Assembly: GCA_018267315.1 (NCBI GenBank)
Contig: JAFDYS010000010.1
Coordinates: 93,068-139,395 of the forward strand
From: Bacteroidota bacterium
Lineage (GTDB): Bacteria > Bacteroidota > Bacteroidia > Chitinophagales > UBA10324
DNA: 46,328 nucleotides
Direction of reading: 5' to 3'
Shown: in pieces, positions 1-9,649 of the stretch
Layout of the letters: every line of letters begins with the position of its first letter
Numbering within the stretch: the stretch's first letter is position 1
The notes under the pieces: model-generated
What the model was told of the DNA's origin: nothing
Databases searched by the model: none
Seen by the model: the letters and a program-made list of their open reading frames with translations, nothing else
Translations under genes and position numbers: made by a program

Positions 1-68
1 ACAAAACGATCGCACAGGTGAGAACCGATGAAGCCGGCGGCGCCGGTAATGAGAATGCGTTTGCTCAT
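1..68 (-). CDS. NAD-dependent epimerase/dehydratase (SDR), N-terminus only; likely UDP-glucuronate decarboxylase type
   Basis: Only the first 22 codons lie in the window, read leftward from an ATG at 68. They encode a short beta strand followed by the Rossmann dinucleotide-binding motif GAAGFIG and then SHLCDRF. This is the typical N-terminus of extended short-chain dehydrogenases acting on nucleotide sugars, and in Bacteroidota it closely resembles UDP-glucuronate decarboxylase (UDP-xylose synthase) proteins. The start codon overlaps the stop codon of the upstream UDP-glucose dehydrogenase gene as ATGA (65-68), so the two are probably translationally coupled. The neighbouring dehydrogenase would supply UDP-glucuronate, which suits a decarboxylase or 4-epimerase. 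The exact reaction cannot be decided from 22 residues. Confidence 0.8.
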   Translation of the reverse strand, partial: MSKRILITGAAGFIGSHLCDRF

Positions 69-1405
69 CGGGTGGTTTGCGTTTTTGCGTTTTTCGGCAC
101 CACGGTTCTTCTGCCGATGCTGTTGTAATAAAAGCCGTGTTGTTCCGCCTGATCGAGGTTGTAGAGGTTTCTTCCGTCAAAGATCACCTTCTCCTTCATC
201 ATGCTGCCCATCTTTTCAAAATCCACCGTGCGGAACAAGCTCCACTCCGTAAGGATGAGCAAGGCATCAATGCCGTTGAGGCAGGAGTACATGTCTTCGC
301 AATAAGAAATACGGTCTCCGAAAATCCGCTTCAGATTGTTCATCGCTTCCGGATCATACACACAGATTTTACAGCCGCGGCTCAGTAACTCTTCGATGAT
401 GTAAAGCGACGGCGCTTCACGGATGTCATCCGTATTCGGTTTGAAGGCAATGCCCCAGATGCCGATCTTCTTTCCCTCATAATTTCTGCCGTAGAATTCG
501 TCGAGTTTCCTCACCAGCGCCAGCCGCTGCCGTTCATTCACCTGCATCACGGAGTTGAGGATCCTCATGTCATAACCGGCATCCTTCGCTGTTTTTGCCA
601 GCGCCTTCACATCTTTCGGGAAGCAACTGCCGCCATACCCAATGCCGGGAAACAGAAACCGCTTGCCGATACGTGCATCGGCACCCACGCCCTTGCGCAC
701 CATGTCCACATCGCAGCCGAGTATCTCGCACAGGTTGGCCACGTCATTCATGAACGAGATACGGGCAGCGAGATAAGAGTTTGCGGCGTACTTCGTCATT
801 TCAGCGGAGCGCACATCCATGAAGAGGATGGGATTGCCTTGCCGCACGAAAGGTTCATAGAGCTGGTCCATTACCTTCCTGGCGCGATCGCTTGATACGC
901 CGATCACCACACGGTCGGGTTTCATGAAGTCTTCCACCGCCACCCCTTCACGCAGAAACTCAGGGTTCGACACCACATCGAAATCGGCTTTGGCATTCAT
1001 CGCAATCGCCTCATGCACCTTTTCCGCAGTACCCACCGGTACCGTGCTTTTGTCCACGATGATCTTGTAATCGGTGATCAGTTTTCCAATTTCGAAAGCG
1101 GCATTGAGCACATAAGAAAGGTCAGCGCTGCCGTCATCGTCTTCCGGTGTGGGCAAGGCCAGAAAAAGAATCTGCGCATGCTTCACCGCTTCGGCAAGTG
1201 AGGTGGTGAAATGCAGGCGCCCCTGGCGCAGGTTGCGTTCAAACAGCACATCGAGGTCCGGCTCGTAGATGGTCATCTTGCCGCTGCGAAGCGAACGCAC
1301 TTTTTCTTCGTTGATGTCAACGCAAACTACTTCATTACCCATTTCAGCGAAACAGGTTCCGGTAACGAGACCGACATATCCTGTTCCTATTACTCCAAGA
1401 TTCAT
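65..1405 (-). CDS. ugd: UDP-glucose 6-dehydrogenase
   Basis: The protein (446 residues) oxidises UDP-glucose to UDP-glucuronate with NAD, feeding surface polysaccharide synthesis in the cytoplasm. The N-terminus carries the Rossmann motif GTGYVG (residues 7-12). The catalytic cysteine lies in GGSCFPKD near residue 260. A C-terminal UDP-binding domain follows (GIWGIAFKPNTDDIREAP, then a second Rossmann-like half). Length and domain order are those of the UDP-glucose/GDP-mannose dehydrogenase family. The gene follows the DegT aminotransferase gene after 105 bp and overlaps the next epimerase gene by 4 bp (ATGA), so all three probably form one leftward operon. The start ATG gives the expected N-terminus with no extension. 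Confidence 0.96.
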   Translation of the reverse strand: MNLGVIGTGYVGLVTGTCFAEMGNEVVCVDINEEKVRSLRSGKMTIYEPDLDVLFERNLRQGRLHFTTSLAEAVKHAQILFLALPTPEDDDGSADLSYVLNAAFEIGKLITDYKIIVDKSTVPVGTAEKVHEAIAMNAKADFDVVSNPEFLREGVAVEDFMKPDRVVIGVSSDRARKVMDQLYEPFVRQGNPILFMDVRSAEMTKYAANSYLAARISFMNDVANLCEILGCDVDMVRKGVGADARIGKRFLFPGIGYGGSCFPKDVKALAKTAKDAGYDMRILNSVMQVNERQRLALVRKLDEFYGRNYEGKKIGIWGIAFKPNTDDIREAPSLYIIEELLSRGCKICVYDPEAMNNLKRIFGDRISYCEDMYSCLNGIDALLILTEWSLFRTVDFEKMGSMMKEKVIFDGRNLYNLDQAEQHGFYYNSIGRRTVVPKNAKTQTTR

Positions 1406-1510
1406 ATTTGGTTGGTTGTATAAGTTGAATTGAGAATTGTGATGATTGATTTCATAAATAATGCAGGCGACCTGCTGATACGTTTGCCGGATGCCGTTGT
1501 TGCAACCGGA

Positions 1511-2650
1511 TTACGTGTAAAATGACAATACGGTTTTAGTGATGTGCTCCAGTTGTTCTTCGTCCAGTTCTGTGTGCATGGGGAGGGAAATCACGCGCTC
1601 ACTCAGCCAGCGGGTATGCTCCAGCGTTCCCGCATTTCTTCCTTTTCCTTCAAATGCTTTTTGCTGATCGCAGGCCACCGGGTAATAAATCATGGCAGGA
1701 ATATCATTGGCCTTGAGGTGATCAGCCAATTCATTTCTTTTTTCAGATACAATGAGCGTGTACTGATGAAACACATGGTTCGCATACTTCGCTCTGAACG
1801 GAGTTTTGATGTTCGGATGACCGGCGAACGCCTTGTCATAATAACCGGCAGCGCTTCTGCGCGCAGCGATATATTCATCCAGATGTTTCAGTTTTACCCG
1901 CAGCACTGCTGCCTGTATCGTATCAAGTCGTGAATTCACTCCCACCAGGTCATGATAATAACGCACGCGTTGACCGTGATTGGCAATCATCTTCAGTCGC
2001 TCGCCCAATGCGTCATCATTCGTCATCATGGCGCCGCCGTCGCCGTAGCAGCCGAGATTTTTAGAAGGGAAGAATGATGTGCATCCGATCAATCCGATGG
2101 TGCCGGTCTTTTTCTTCTTTCCGTCAGAAAAAACAAAATCACCGCCGATGGCCTGGGCATTGTCTTCAATCACCGGAATGTTGTGCCTGTTCGCCACCGC
2201 CATGATCTCTTCCATGTTGGCACTTTGACCGTAGAGATGCACGGGCACAATCGCTTTGGTTTTTGGTGTAATGGCTTTCTCAATCTCGTTCGCCTCCACA
2301 TTGAATGTTTCCGGATTCACGTCAATGAAAACAGGGGTGAGCTTGAGCAGTGCAATCACTTCCACCGTGGCGAAGTAGGTGAACGACGGGCAAATAACTT
2401 CATCACCCGGCTGCAGTCCGAGTGCCATCATCGAAATCTGAAGGGCATCCGTTCCATTAGCACAGGGAACCACTCGTTCGATATCGAGGTATGCCTCCAG
2501 TTCGTCGGCAAAATCCTGAATCGGTTTTCCGCCGATGAATGCGGCCGAATCAACAACTTCCTGAATCGTGCGATCGATCTCCGGTTTGATCTTCCGGTAT
2601 TGCGCTTTCAGATCCACCATTTCGATTTTTCGCATCGATGCTGTGCTCAT
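1511..2650 (-). CDS. DegT/DnrJ/EryC1/StrS family PLP-dependent sugar aminotransferase
   Basis: The protein transfers an amino group to a keto-sugar nucleotide during synthesis of an amino sugar for surface glycans. The fold-type I signature is clear: the PLP-binding lysine is in FFPSKNLG (about K197), preceded by VIEDNAQAIGG and followed by GDGGAMMTND. The frame is open up to 2743, but I place the start at the ATG at 2650 (MSTASMRKIEMVDLKAQY), which gives 379 residues. That is where homologues start, and a TATATTTG promoter element lies only 9 bases upstream, inside the longer reading. The gene heads an operon with ugd and an SDR gene. Its first 27 or so codons and promoter recur twice at 9420-9516 and 9650-9747. 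Confidence 0.93.
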   Translation of the reverse strand: MSTASMRKIEMVDLKAQYRKIKPEIDRTIQEVVDSAAFIGGKPIQDFADELEAYLDIERVVPCANGTDALQISMMALGLQPGDEVICPSFTYFATVEVIALLKLTPVFIDVNPETFNVEANEIEKAITPKTKAIVPVHLYGQSANMEEIMAVANRHNIPVIEDNAQAIGGDFVFSDGKKKKTGTIGLIGCTSFFPSKNLGCYGDGGAMMTNDDALGERLKMIANHGQRVRYYHDLVGVNSRLDTIQAAVLRVKLKHLDEYIAARRSAAGYYDKAFAGHPNIKTPFRAKYANHVFHQYTLIVSEKRNELADHLKANDIPAMIYYPVACDQQKAFEGKGRNAGTLEHTRWLSERVISLPMHTELDEEQLEHITKTVLSFYT

Positions 2651-2659
2651 AAATCGGTG

Positions 2660-2667
2660 CAAATATA
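2660..2667 (-). promoter_or_regulatory. Bacteroidota -7 promoter element for the aminotransferase operon
   Basis: The minus strand reads TATATTTG, a full match to TAnnTTTG, 9 bases before the ATG at 2650. It predicts a very short leader. No convincing TTG -33 element is seen at the usual spacing. The same element precedes the truncated copy at 9500, and a one-mismatch version precedes the copy at 9730. Confidence 0.6.
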
Positions 2668-2844
2668 ACTCAGCGCCAAGATGAAAGCCATAGTTATCAT
2701 GAGAGGCGGTTGTCAGACTTTTCATACTCGGAATGGGAACCATAGAGCTTGCGTTCTTTTTAAGATTTTTTCTTAACAGATAAAATTCTTAGATTCGATG
2801 GTTGTTAATTTCCTTTTCGTCCAAATCTAACCCTGCATCAAAAA

Positions 2845-4797
2845 ATGAAAAACCCTTCACTCCATTTCATTTCTACTTATGCACTATGTATTCTTCAGAC
2901 CCTGCATGTTCAATCTCAATGCTCTTCGACGAAGCTTGAAGCCACTCTTACACCGTACACGTACAATGGTTCAGCCAATGGTGAAGATGTTGCCTGGGAT
3001 GTAATACCCATTGATGATGGTGATGCTGATGCCATCAAGAATAACGGCTATGTGGCGGTGGGTGTTACCGCCACAACTAACAAAATGCAGGAAGCCATTG
3101 TCGTGAGGCTTAATTCTGATCTGACTTTTTATCAGCCATGGGTCTCGCCACAACTGTTTGGTGGCAACGGAAATGATGTGGCTTATTCAGTAGATCAGAC
3201 CTCAAACAATGATTTGGTCGTTTGTGGTACGAAGGCATCAGGAATTTCCGGTTGCGGCAGCAGCAAAAATGTCTGGCTGTTCAAAGTGAAGTTGAGCGAC
3301 GGAACTATGGTTGCCGGCTCCGAACATGTGTATGGTGGTAGCGGGCAGGAAGATGGCTTTGCAGTAAAAGTGGATGAAAACTTTTTTGTAGTGGCAGGAG
3401 CCACTGGTGCAAATAATGACTGTGATTTGGCCTCACCTGTGTCTGATATAAGTGGCATAGGTGAATTCTGGGTATTGAAAATAAGGCAAAGTGACTATGG
3501 TATTGAATGGCAGAGGATATATCACGGTGATAAAAATGTACAGAACAGCTTAACCGAGAATGATTGGGCATGGAGTATCATCATTGATCACGACCTGAAT
3601 TATGTTGTATCAGGATTCTGCGAATCCTGCGAGGATGATAACGTGAATGAAAAGCTTCAGGCAATGGTAGTAACAATTAAACCGAATGGAGATCAGATAT
3701 GGAAAAATGATTTTGGTTATCAAATACCCACCAACAGTTATGATCAAGGGTTATACGATGTGATCGAGGTTTACGATGCAGTTGCTCAAACTTATAGCTA
3801 TCTATCGTCCGGCATTACACATCCCGACGGTCATTGTTTTGGCAACCATGAAGTGTATGAATTAAAAACTGAAATAGATGGTGATCCTGATCCTGCATGG
3901 ACGCCGGGTTGTTATTTAGATGAGGGCAAAATGTATGGCAGCAGTAAAAAGGACGATGGACGTGCGGCTGTTCAAACCTGTGACGGAGGTTATCTTGTTG
4001 TGGGCAATGCCCGGTTCCAGGACAACGATGTAAGCTGCATTGTGAGCAGCAATAAAGATGATATCTGGATATTGAAGCTTAAGGCCAATGGAGATAAGGA
4101 TTGGGATGCAACGATTGGGAGTGCTGAAGCAGATATTGCGTACAGTATCAAACAGGTGCCTGATGGTTCGTTAGTAATCGCAGGACAATGGGGAACCAAC
4201 GTTACAGATTTTTACGTGGCAATTATTGAACTCACTTGCAGTCCACCGCAACTGTTGCCTCCACAATATACCGGGTGTAATGCCGTGCTCCGCTGGAATT
4301 CCACCCCTTGCGCGACGAGTTACGATTTGCGATACAGGTTATCCGGAACCACATCATGGACAACAGTTCAGAATGTAACCAGCCCCTATCTGATTTCAGG
4401 ATTAGGCAATGGAACATACGAATGGCAGGTTCGGGCGCGATGCTCGCCAAACAAAAACAGTCCATTTGTAACAAGCAACTACAACTTTGTTTTGACAGGT
4501 TGCAAGATCGGTGCTGCTGATAGTGGAAGTGAACGTGGTTTGATTTCAGTTTATCCGAATCCTTCCGATGGCGCATTTAAAATTTCCCTCGGCTATCCGG
4601 ATGGATTAACCCATGTAGCAACAATCGATATTCTCGACCAGGTAAGCAAAGTAGTATTCACTACTCATTTAGAATCGCAGAACGGAACTCCTGACAAACA
4701 AATCTCAGTCACATCTCTTCCATCCGGATTTTATTGGATAAGAGTAAGTGTCAATGGCAAATCATACTGCTCCAAACTGGTTTTGCAAAAACCATAA
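2845..4797 (+). CDS. T9SS-exported protein: seven-repeat beta-propeller, fibronectin type III domain, type A sorting domain
   Basis: A 650-residue secreted protein. The N-terminus is a signal peptide (hydrophobic stretch, then a cysteine-rich start near residue 25). Residues about 35-475 hold seven divergent repeats of the pattern DxAxSxxxxxDGxYVVxGxx...WxLKLxxxGxxxW, predicting a seven-bladed propeller. A fibronectin type III module follows at about 480-555 (SYDLRYRLSGTTSW, then YEWQVRARC). The last 80 residues are a T9SS type A sorting domain (VYPNPSDGAFKIS near its start, a Lys-rich end), so the mature protein should be exported through the outer membrane and attached or released. It is first in a plus-strand trio (gaps 28 and 38 bp). 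Ligand or enzymatic role is not evident. Confidence 0.9.
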   Translation: MKNPSLHFISTYALCILQTLHVQSQCSSTKLEATLTPYTYNGSANGEDVAWDVIPIDDGDADAIKNNGYVAVGVTATTNKMQEAIVVRLNSDLTFYQPWVSPQLFGGNGNDVAYSVDQTSNNDLVVCGTKASGISGCGSSKNVWLFKVKLSDGTMVAGSEHVYGGSGQEDGFAVKVDENFFVVAGATGANNDCDLASPVSDISGIGEFWVLKIRQSDYGIEWQRIYHGDKNVQNSLTENDWAWSIIIDHDLNYVVSGFCESCEDDNVNEKLQAMVVTIKPNGDQIWKNDFGYQIPTNSYDQGLYDVIEVYDAVAQTYSYLSSGITHPDGHCFGNHEVYELKTEIDGDPDPAWTPGCYLDEGKMYGSSKKDDGRAAVQTCDGGYLVVGNARFQDNDVSCIVSSNKDDIWILKLKANGDKDWDATIGSAEADIAYSIKQVPDGSLVIAGQWGTNVTDFYVAIIELTCSPPQLLPPQYTGCNAVLRWNSTPCATSYDLRYRLSGTTSWTTVQNVTSPYLISGLGNGTYEWQVRARCSPNKNSPFVTSNYNFVLTGCKIGAADSGSERGLISVYPNPSDGAFKISLGYPDGLTHVATIDILDQVSKVVFTTHLESQNGTPDKQISVTSLPSGFYWIRVSVNGKSYCSKLVLQKP

Positions 4798-4825
4798 TTA
4801 ATCATTATTGAAAAGTGAGAGTTTC

Positions 4826-7800
4826 ATGAAGGCAACCACTTTCTTTTTATTCATCATGTCGTTTTTCAGGGAACTTTGTTTTTCCCAATTGCCGGTCAAG
4901 GATTGGGATGCGGCTTTCGGGGGAACGAAGCATGATCAGATGAGAGCCATAAAACATACCGCTGATGGCGGTTACATCGTCGGAGGGTTCTCACCTTCAA
5001 ATGCAAATGGAAGTAAATCCGAACCCTCGAAAGGAGGCGATGATTTCTGGATAGTGAGAACCGATTCTAATGGAGTAAAGTTATGGGATAAAGTATTTGG
5101 CGGCAGTGAGGATGATCTTCTGACTTCTCTTGAAACGACCTTTGATAGTGGGTACATTCTCGGCGGTTATTCACGGTCGGGAATTTCAGGAGATAAATCA
5201 GAGCCCAGCCAGGGACAGAATGATTTTTGGATCGTAAAAACGGACGCCGACGGAAACAAGCAGTGGGACAAACGCTACGGCGGAAACAGTCAGGACTACC
5301 TCACGACAATATTCCAAACTGCTGACAGCGGATTTATTCTTGGCGGCTATACTTCCTCTCTGGTGAGCGGCGACGTGAGCCAGCCAAAAAAAGGGTTCGA
5401 AGATTACTGGCTGGTAAAGACCGATGCCAGCGGCAATAAGCAATGGGATGCACGCTTCGGCGGCGACCAGCCCGATCTGATGCAGTCACTTGCACTGACA
5501 CCTGATGGCGGATACCTGCTTGCCGGCACCTCTTCAAGCAGTATCAGCGGCGATAAGAGTGAAGAACTTCACGGCTACTCCGATTACTGGATTGTGAAGA
5601 CCGATTCAACTGGAATAAAGCAATGGGACAAAACTTTTGGCGGAGACAGCACGGACTATTGCAATAGTGCTGGTCTAACAACTGATGGAGGATTTATTCT
5701 TGGCGGGAGTTCATTTTCCGGTATAAGCTATGACAAGTCTCAAAGCGCTCGCGAAAAGGATGATTATTGGATCGTGAAGATTGATAGCGGTGGAACGAAG
5801 CAATGGGATAAAACTTTTGGAGGCATTGATTGGTATGGCGAATGGCTGTCAACAATCTTTCAAACCGCTGACGGAGGATATTTACTTGCAGGTTACAGCG
5901 GTTCCCCAAGCGCCGGTGAGAAATCACAGCCATATTGGGGTCAGGCCGCTGACTACTGGATTGTAAAAACCGATTCTTCCGGAGACTATCTGTGGGACAG
6001 ACGCTTTGGCGGCATCACAGATGATTACTGTTATTCTGCTCTCGAAAATCCCGATCATAGCTTTACCATCGGTGGCATGTCAGGTTCGGGAATTGATGGT
6101 GACCGGTCATATGAAAACCAGGGTAATCCTCCCTTGGCCACATTTGATTACTGGATGTTAAAAACCACCGTGCCGGGAGAAATTCCAAACATTTATGTCG
6201 CACCCATTGCTTCCACTGCCTTTATGCAAGGAAACATCCTGGAGGTTCCTTACAATATAAACGGAACCTTCAACCCCGGCAATACTTTCTACGCCATACT
6301 TTCCGGCAACTCAGGCAGCTTCGACATCAGTGATACCATCGGCTCCATTATCTCCACTGCTTCAGGATCTATTACCGCCACCATTCCCGATACCCTTTTC
6401 AACGGAGAAAATTATCATCTCCGTGTGCTCTCCTCAAATCCGCCAACTGTTTGCCCTACGAATGAAGAGCCAATCACCATAGGTCCTTATGCGGCGGCTG
6501 CATGGGATAAAGTGTATGGCGGAACATTGAGTGAATATTTTTCTGACATGATTGAGACATCAGACGGAGGATTCCTTTTTGGCGGTTATACATTCTCCGA
6601 CAGCAGCGGCGATGTGTCTCAACCGTTGAAAAACGAAGGCGATTGCGACTTCTGGATCATTAAAACCGATTCTGCGGGCAACAAGCAATGGGATGCTCGC
6701 TACGGGACCAAATACGGCGGTGACTTTCTTACTTGTATGATAAAGACAACAGACAGTGGATACATGCTTGGCGGTTATTCCGGAGGTGGTAGTAATGGAG
6801 ACAAAACCGAGGACAACCGCGGGTTTCAGGATTACTGGATGGTGAAGATTGATTCAAACGGAGCCAAACAATGGGACAAAACTTTTGGCGGAAGTGACTT
6901 TGATTATCTCTATTCGATCCTGCAAACAAGCGATGGAGGATATCTGCTCGGAGGTGAGTCACGTTCGCCGGCGGGCTTTGATAAATCTGAAGAAAACAAA
7001 GGCATTTTAGATGACTACTGGATCGTGAAGACCGATGCCAGCGGAATCAAACAATGGGATGTAACGCTCGGAGGTAACGACGACGAAGATTTTTTTGACA
7101 TGGCTGCAACAGCGGATGGAGGATATCTTCTCGGCGGTTATTCGCGATCACCAATTAGTGGCGATGTAACTGATTCCACTGGAGGACATGATTACTGGAT
7201 GGTGAAAATTGATGGACAAGGCGTGAAAGAATGGGACCGGAAGTATGGCGGACCTGTGGGATCAGGTGCGCTGTTCTCGAATATGGAACCAACCTTTGAC
7301 GGCGGATACATCTTGTGTGGGACAGCGGGCCACTTGGCAGGCAACGAAGTGTCTGAACCTGGCTTCGATACCGGTTATGGAGATTGTTGGATTTTGAAGA
7401 TTGATGCAAATGGAAACAAACAGTGGGATAAGCGATTCGGAGGTTATAATTCTGATTACGGAAGAAGTGTAGTTCAAATGGCAGACAGCGGTTTTTTGGT
7501 CGCGGGAGAAAGCGATTCTGACATTAGCGGCAACAAAACTCAGGACAGCCGCGGTGATTATGATTATTGGGCGATCAGAATTAACTCACAACAGGAGATT
7601 TTATGGGACACCCGATTTGGCGGTTCTGACGATGATCATCTGTCACGGGTCATTCAAACTTCTGATGGTAATTACCTTCTGGGCGGCATCGGCACGCTAT
7701 GGGCTGACGGTGACAAAACACAATACAATCACGGCGGCAATGATTTCTGGATTGTAAAAGTTAACGAAGCAGTGTTTGCAAATTCAATTATTACGAATTC

Positions 7801-8365
7801 TATTTTCCCTCTTGTTTACTCAGCAAGTGATCCAGTGGATGTTCCTTTCACGGCTTCCGGCTCATTTAATTCCGGCAATATTTTTACAGCTCAGCTCTCT
7901 GATGCTACCGGCAATTTTGCTTCACCGGTAGCAATTGGAACTCTGGGTTTGGACCAAAGTGGAACTATCGATGCAATCATTCCTGATTCAACTCCAGCCG
8001 GTACTCAATACAGGGTTCGTGTGGTGAGCTCGAATCCCCCGATAACCGGAAGCGATAACGGTGAAGACATCACAGTAGGTATTCCAACTGCGAGCATTCT
8101 TGCCGATGAGCATTTTTCATTTTCAGTCTATCCCAATCCGTTTTCTTCCTCGGCAATAATTTCATTTTCTCAACCCGGGAATGGAGACATCATCATCGAA
8201 CTGTTTGATGTGATGGGCAAAAAAATCAGAACGGTTCTCAATAAAAATTTTGAAGCCGGAATGCATACCGTCTCGCTAAATCGTGATCATATGAATTCAG
8301 GAATTTACCTCATGAAAGTGATACTGAACCATGAAACTTACACGGTTAAAATCGCCATTGAATAG
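4826..8365 (+). CDS. Large T9SS-exported protein with two seven-repeat beta-propellers
   Basis: The frame is open from a TTG at 4808, but the ATG at 4826 begins a good signal peptide (MKATTFFLFIMSFF...CFSQ), giving 1179 residues. Fourteen repeats of about 60 residues share QWDKxFGG...DGGYxLGGYSxSxISGDKS...DYWIVKTDxxG. They fall into two runs of seven (about 25-455 and 560-985). Each run is followed by a beta domain of about 100 residues with the pattern NPGNxFxAxLS...GxIxAxIPD...YRxRVxSSNPP. A type A T9SS sorting domain (VYPNPFSSSAIISF) ends the protein. This suggests tandem duplication of a propeller-plus-domain module. Repeats resemble the delta-60/WD-like surface repeats common in Bacteroidota; the ligand is unknown. 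Confidence 0.9.
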   Translation: MKATTFFLFIMSFFRELCFSQLPVKDWDAAFGGTKHDQMRAIKHTADGGYIVGGFSPSNANGSKSEPSKGGDDFWIVRTDSNGVKLWDKVFGGSEDDLLTSLETTFDSGYILGGYSRSGISGDKSEPSQGQNDFWIVKTDADGNKQWDKRYGGNSQDYLTTIFQTADSGFILGGYTSSLVSGDVSQPKKGFEDYWLVKTDASGNKQWDARFGGDQPDLMQSLALTPDGGYLLAGTSSSSISGDKSEELHGYSDYWIVKTDSTGIKQWDKTFGGDSTDYCNSAGLTTDGGFILGGSSFSGISYDKSQSAREKDDYWIVKIDSGGTKQWDKTFGGIDWYGEWLSTIFQTADGGYLLAGYSGSPSAGEKSQPYWGQAADYWIVKTDSSGDYLWDRRFGGITDDYCYSALENPDHSFTIGGMSGSGIDGDRSYENQGNPPLATFDYWMLKTTVPGEIPNIYVAPIASTAFMQGNILEVPYNINGTFNPGNTFYAILSGNSGSFDISDTIGSIISTASGSITATIPDTLFNGENYHLRVLSSNPPTVCPTNEEPITIGPYAAAAWDKVYGGTLSEYFSDMIETSDGGFLFGGYTFSDSSGDVSQPLKNEGDCDFWIIKTDSAGNKQWDARYGTKYGGDFLTCMIKTTDSGYMLGGYSGGGSNGDKTEDNRGFQDYWMVKIDSNGAKQWDKTFGGSDFDYLYSILQTSDGGYLLGGESRSPAGFDKSEENKGILDDYWIVKTDASGIKQWDVTLGGNDDEDFFDMAATADGGYLLGGYSRSPISGDVTDSTGGHDYWMVKIDGQGVKEWDRKYGGPVGSGALFSNMEPTFDGGYILCGTAGHLAGNEVSEPGFDTGYGDCWILKIDANGNKQWDKRFGGYNSDYGRSVVQMADSGFLVAGESDSDISGNKTQDSRGDYDYWAIRINSQQEILWDTRFGGSDDDHLSRVIQTSDGNYLLGGIGTLWADGDKTQYNHGGNDFWIVKVNEAVFANSIITNSIFPLVYSASDPVDVPFTASGSFNSGNIFTAQLSDATGNFASPVAIGTLGLDQSGTIDAIIPDSTPAGTQYRVRVVSSNPPITGSDNGEDITVGIPTASILADEHFSFSVYPNPFSSSAIISFSQPGNGDIIIELFDVMGKKIRTVLNKNFEAGMHTVSLNRDHMNSGIYLMKVILNHETYTVKIAIE

Positions 8366-8403
8366 AATTACATCAAACAATTTCCTTTAAATAAAAGAAA
8401 CTC

Positions 8404-9375
8404 ATGAAAGCTACCATCCTTACCCTCGTGCTTATAAATTGCATGTGCTTGACAAATATCTATGCGCAAATCGACGCTCAGTTTGAAAGTTCGAACATCA
8501 CTGTCAATACTCTTGTTGCTTCATCTTTTATCAATGACAATGAAGGATGGATCGCAGATGATGCCGGAACCCTCTTTCATACGAGTGATGCCGGACTATC
8601 ATGGAATTCGATTTCCTCTGACATTAATTTCTTAAATCTCGTTTTCATTAATGCACAATTCGGGTATGGAATTACGGAGGATGCGGCATATAAAACCAAG
8701 GATGGAGGTACTACATGGTCAACACTTTCCCTTCCGGCAAAAATCGGAACGTCGATTTACTTTTTGGATAATCAAACCGGTTTTATTAGCGGATTCGGGG
8801 AGATATATAAAACAACAGATGGCGGTGATTCTTGGACAACTGTTTCAACTGAAGGTGTCTCTTTCGATGACTTTTTTTTCATGAGTTCCTCAATTGGAGT
8901 TGCCGCTGCAGATGACGATGATTCCTACCAAAGCATCTGGCGAACAACAGATGGCGGATTAACATGGAGTAATGTATTTAGTGAGGAAAATTATTTCATC
9001 AATGCCGTTTGGTTCACCGATGAAAATACCGGTTGGGCTGTGGGGTATTACGACAAGCCGGGCAGAGGCAAACAACCTGTAATCAATCGCTCCATTGATG
9101 GCGGCCTTACGTGGCTTAACGTTTACATCAATCGCCATCCCGGAGAAATTCGTGGTCAGGCATTCATCGATATTCGATTCAAGAATGAGATGGAGGGGTT
9201 TGCCTTGGCAAGCTATTCCGAAAATGTTATCACACTAGACGGAGGCGTAACGTGGACTCTCACTTACGATGAGAATAAACAAATTGTCCCCTCCTACGGA
9301 ATCTATAAATGCATTGATGGTCGCAGCGAATTATATCTCATAGGAAAGGATGGACTCGTGACAAAATGGGAATAG
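8404..9375 (+). CDS. Secreted YCF48/BNR-like seven-bladed propeller protein
   Basis: A 323-residue protein with a signal peptide (MKATILTLVLINCMCLTNIYAQ). Seven repeats carry the BNR/YCF48 pattern GWxxxxxGxIxxTxDGGxTW (clear examples: LFHTSDAGLSW, AYKTKDGGTTW, IYKTTDGGDSW, IWRTTDGGLTW, INRSIDGGLTW), and the last blade is degenerate. YCF48-type proteins are seven-bladed beta-propellers; the plant and cyanobacterial member assists photosystem II assembly, which does not apply here. There is no T9SS sorting domain, unlike the two genes upstream, so the protein may stay periplasmic or depend on a partner. It lies 38 bp downstream of the giant propeller gene and is probably co-transcribed. Confidence 0.85.
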   Translation: MKATILTLVLINCMCLTNIYAQIDAQFESSNITVNTLVASSFINDNEGWIADDAGTLFHTSDAGLSWNSISSDINFLNLVFINAQFGYGITEDAAYKTKDGGTTWSTLSLPAKIGTSIYFLDNQTGFISGFGEIYKTTDGGDSWTTVSTEGVSFDDFFFMSSSIGVAAADDDDSYQSIWRTTDGGLTWSNVFSEENYFINAVWFTDENTGWAVGYYDKPGRGKQPVINRSIDGGLTWLNVYINRHPGEIRGQAFIDIRFKNEMEGFALASYSENVITLDGGVTWTLTYDENKQIVPSYGIYKCIDGRSELYLIGKDGLVTKWE

Positions 9376-9419
9376 GCATTAATAAGGAATTCGGTTTTGG
9401 TCAAACCACACTTAGGAGC

Positions 9420-9500
9420 GCGATCAATCTCCGGTTTGATCTTCCGGTACTGCGCTTTCAGATCAACCATTTCGATTTTGCGCATGCTGGCTGTACTCAT
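9420..9500 (-). pseudogene. Truncated 5' end of a DegT aminotransferase gene (copy 2)
   Basis: About 81 bp match the start of the aminotransferase gene at 2570-2650; I count 9 mismatches by eye. The reading from ATG 9500 is MSTASMRKIEMVDLKAQYRK then IKPEIDR, after which similarity stops abruptly and the frame continues as unrelated residues. A TATATTTG promoter element (9509-9516) is retained upstream. It lies just after the YCF48-like gene. It is best read as a remnant of a paralogous aminotransferase gene. Confidence 0.8.
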
Positions 9501-9508
9501 TCAGGCCG

Positions 9509-9516
9509 CAAATATA
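9509..9516 (-). promoter_or_regulatory. -7 promoter element retained in front of aminotransferase remnant copy 2
   Basis: The minus strand reads TATATTTG, 8 bases before the remnant start codon at 9500, at almost the same spacing as in front of the intact gene. If active, it would transcribe the truncated reading frame and continue leftward, antisense to the YCF48-like gene. Confidence 0.45.
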
Positions 9517-9649
9517 GGCAGGCAGTCGCTGGAAAAAGTGATTGGATTTGCTAATCAAGATTGTTCGAGCGAATGATAAACTTACCGGATTCAAAGGTTG
9601 GTAATTCCCTAATCAGCGGTCAAACGCACACGAAAATCTCCTTAATTCT

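Noticed and set aside
2651..2743. Longer N-terminus for the DegT aminotransferase
   Set aside because: The extension covers the promoter element and lacks family similarity; both duplicated copies also start at the ATG equivalent to 2650.
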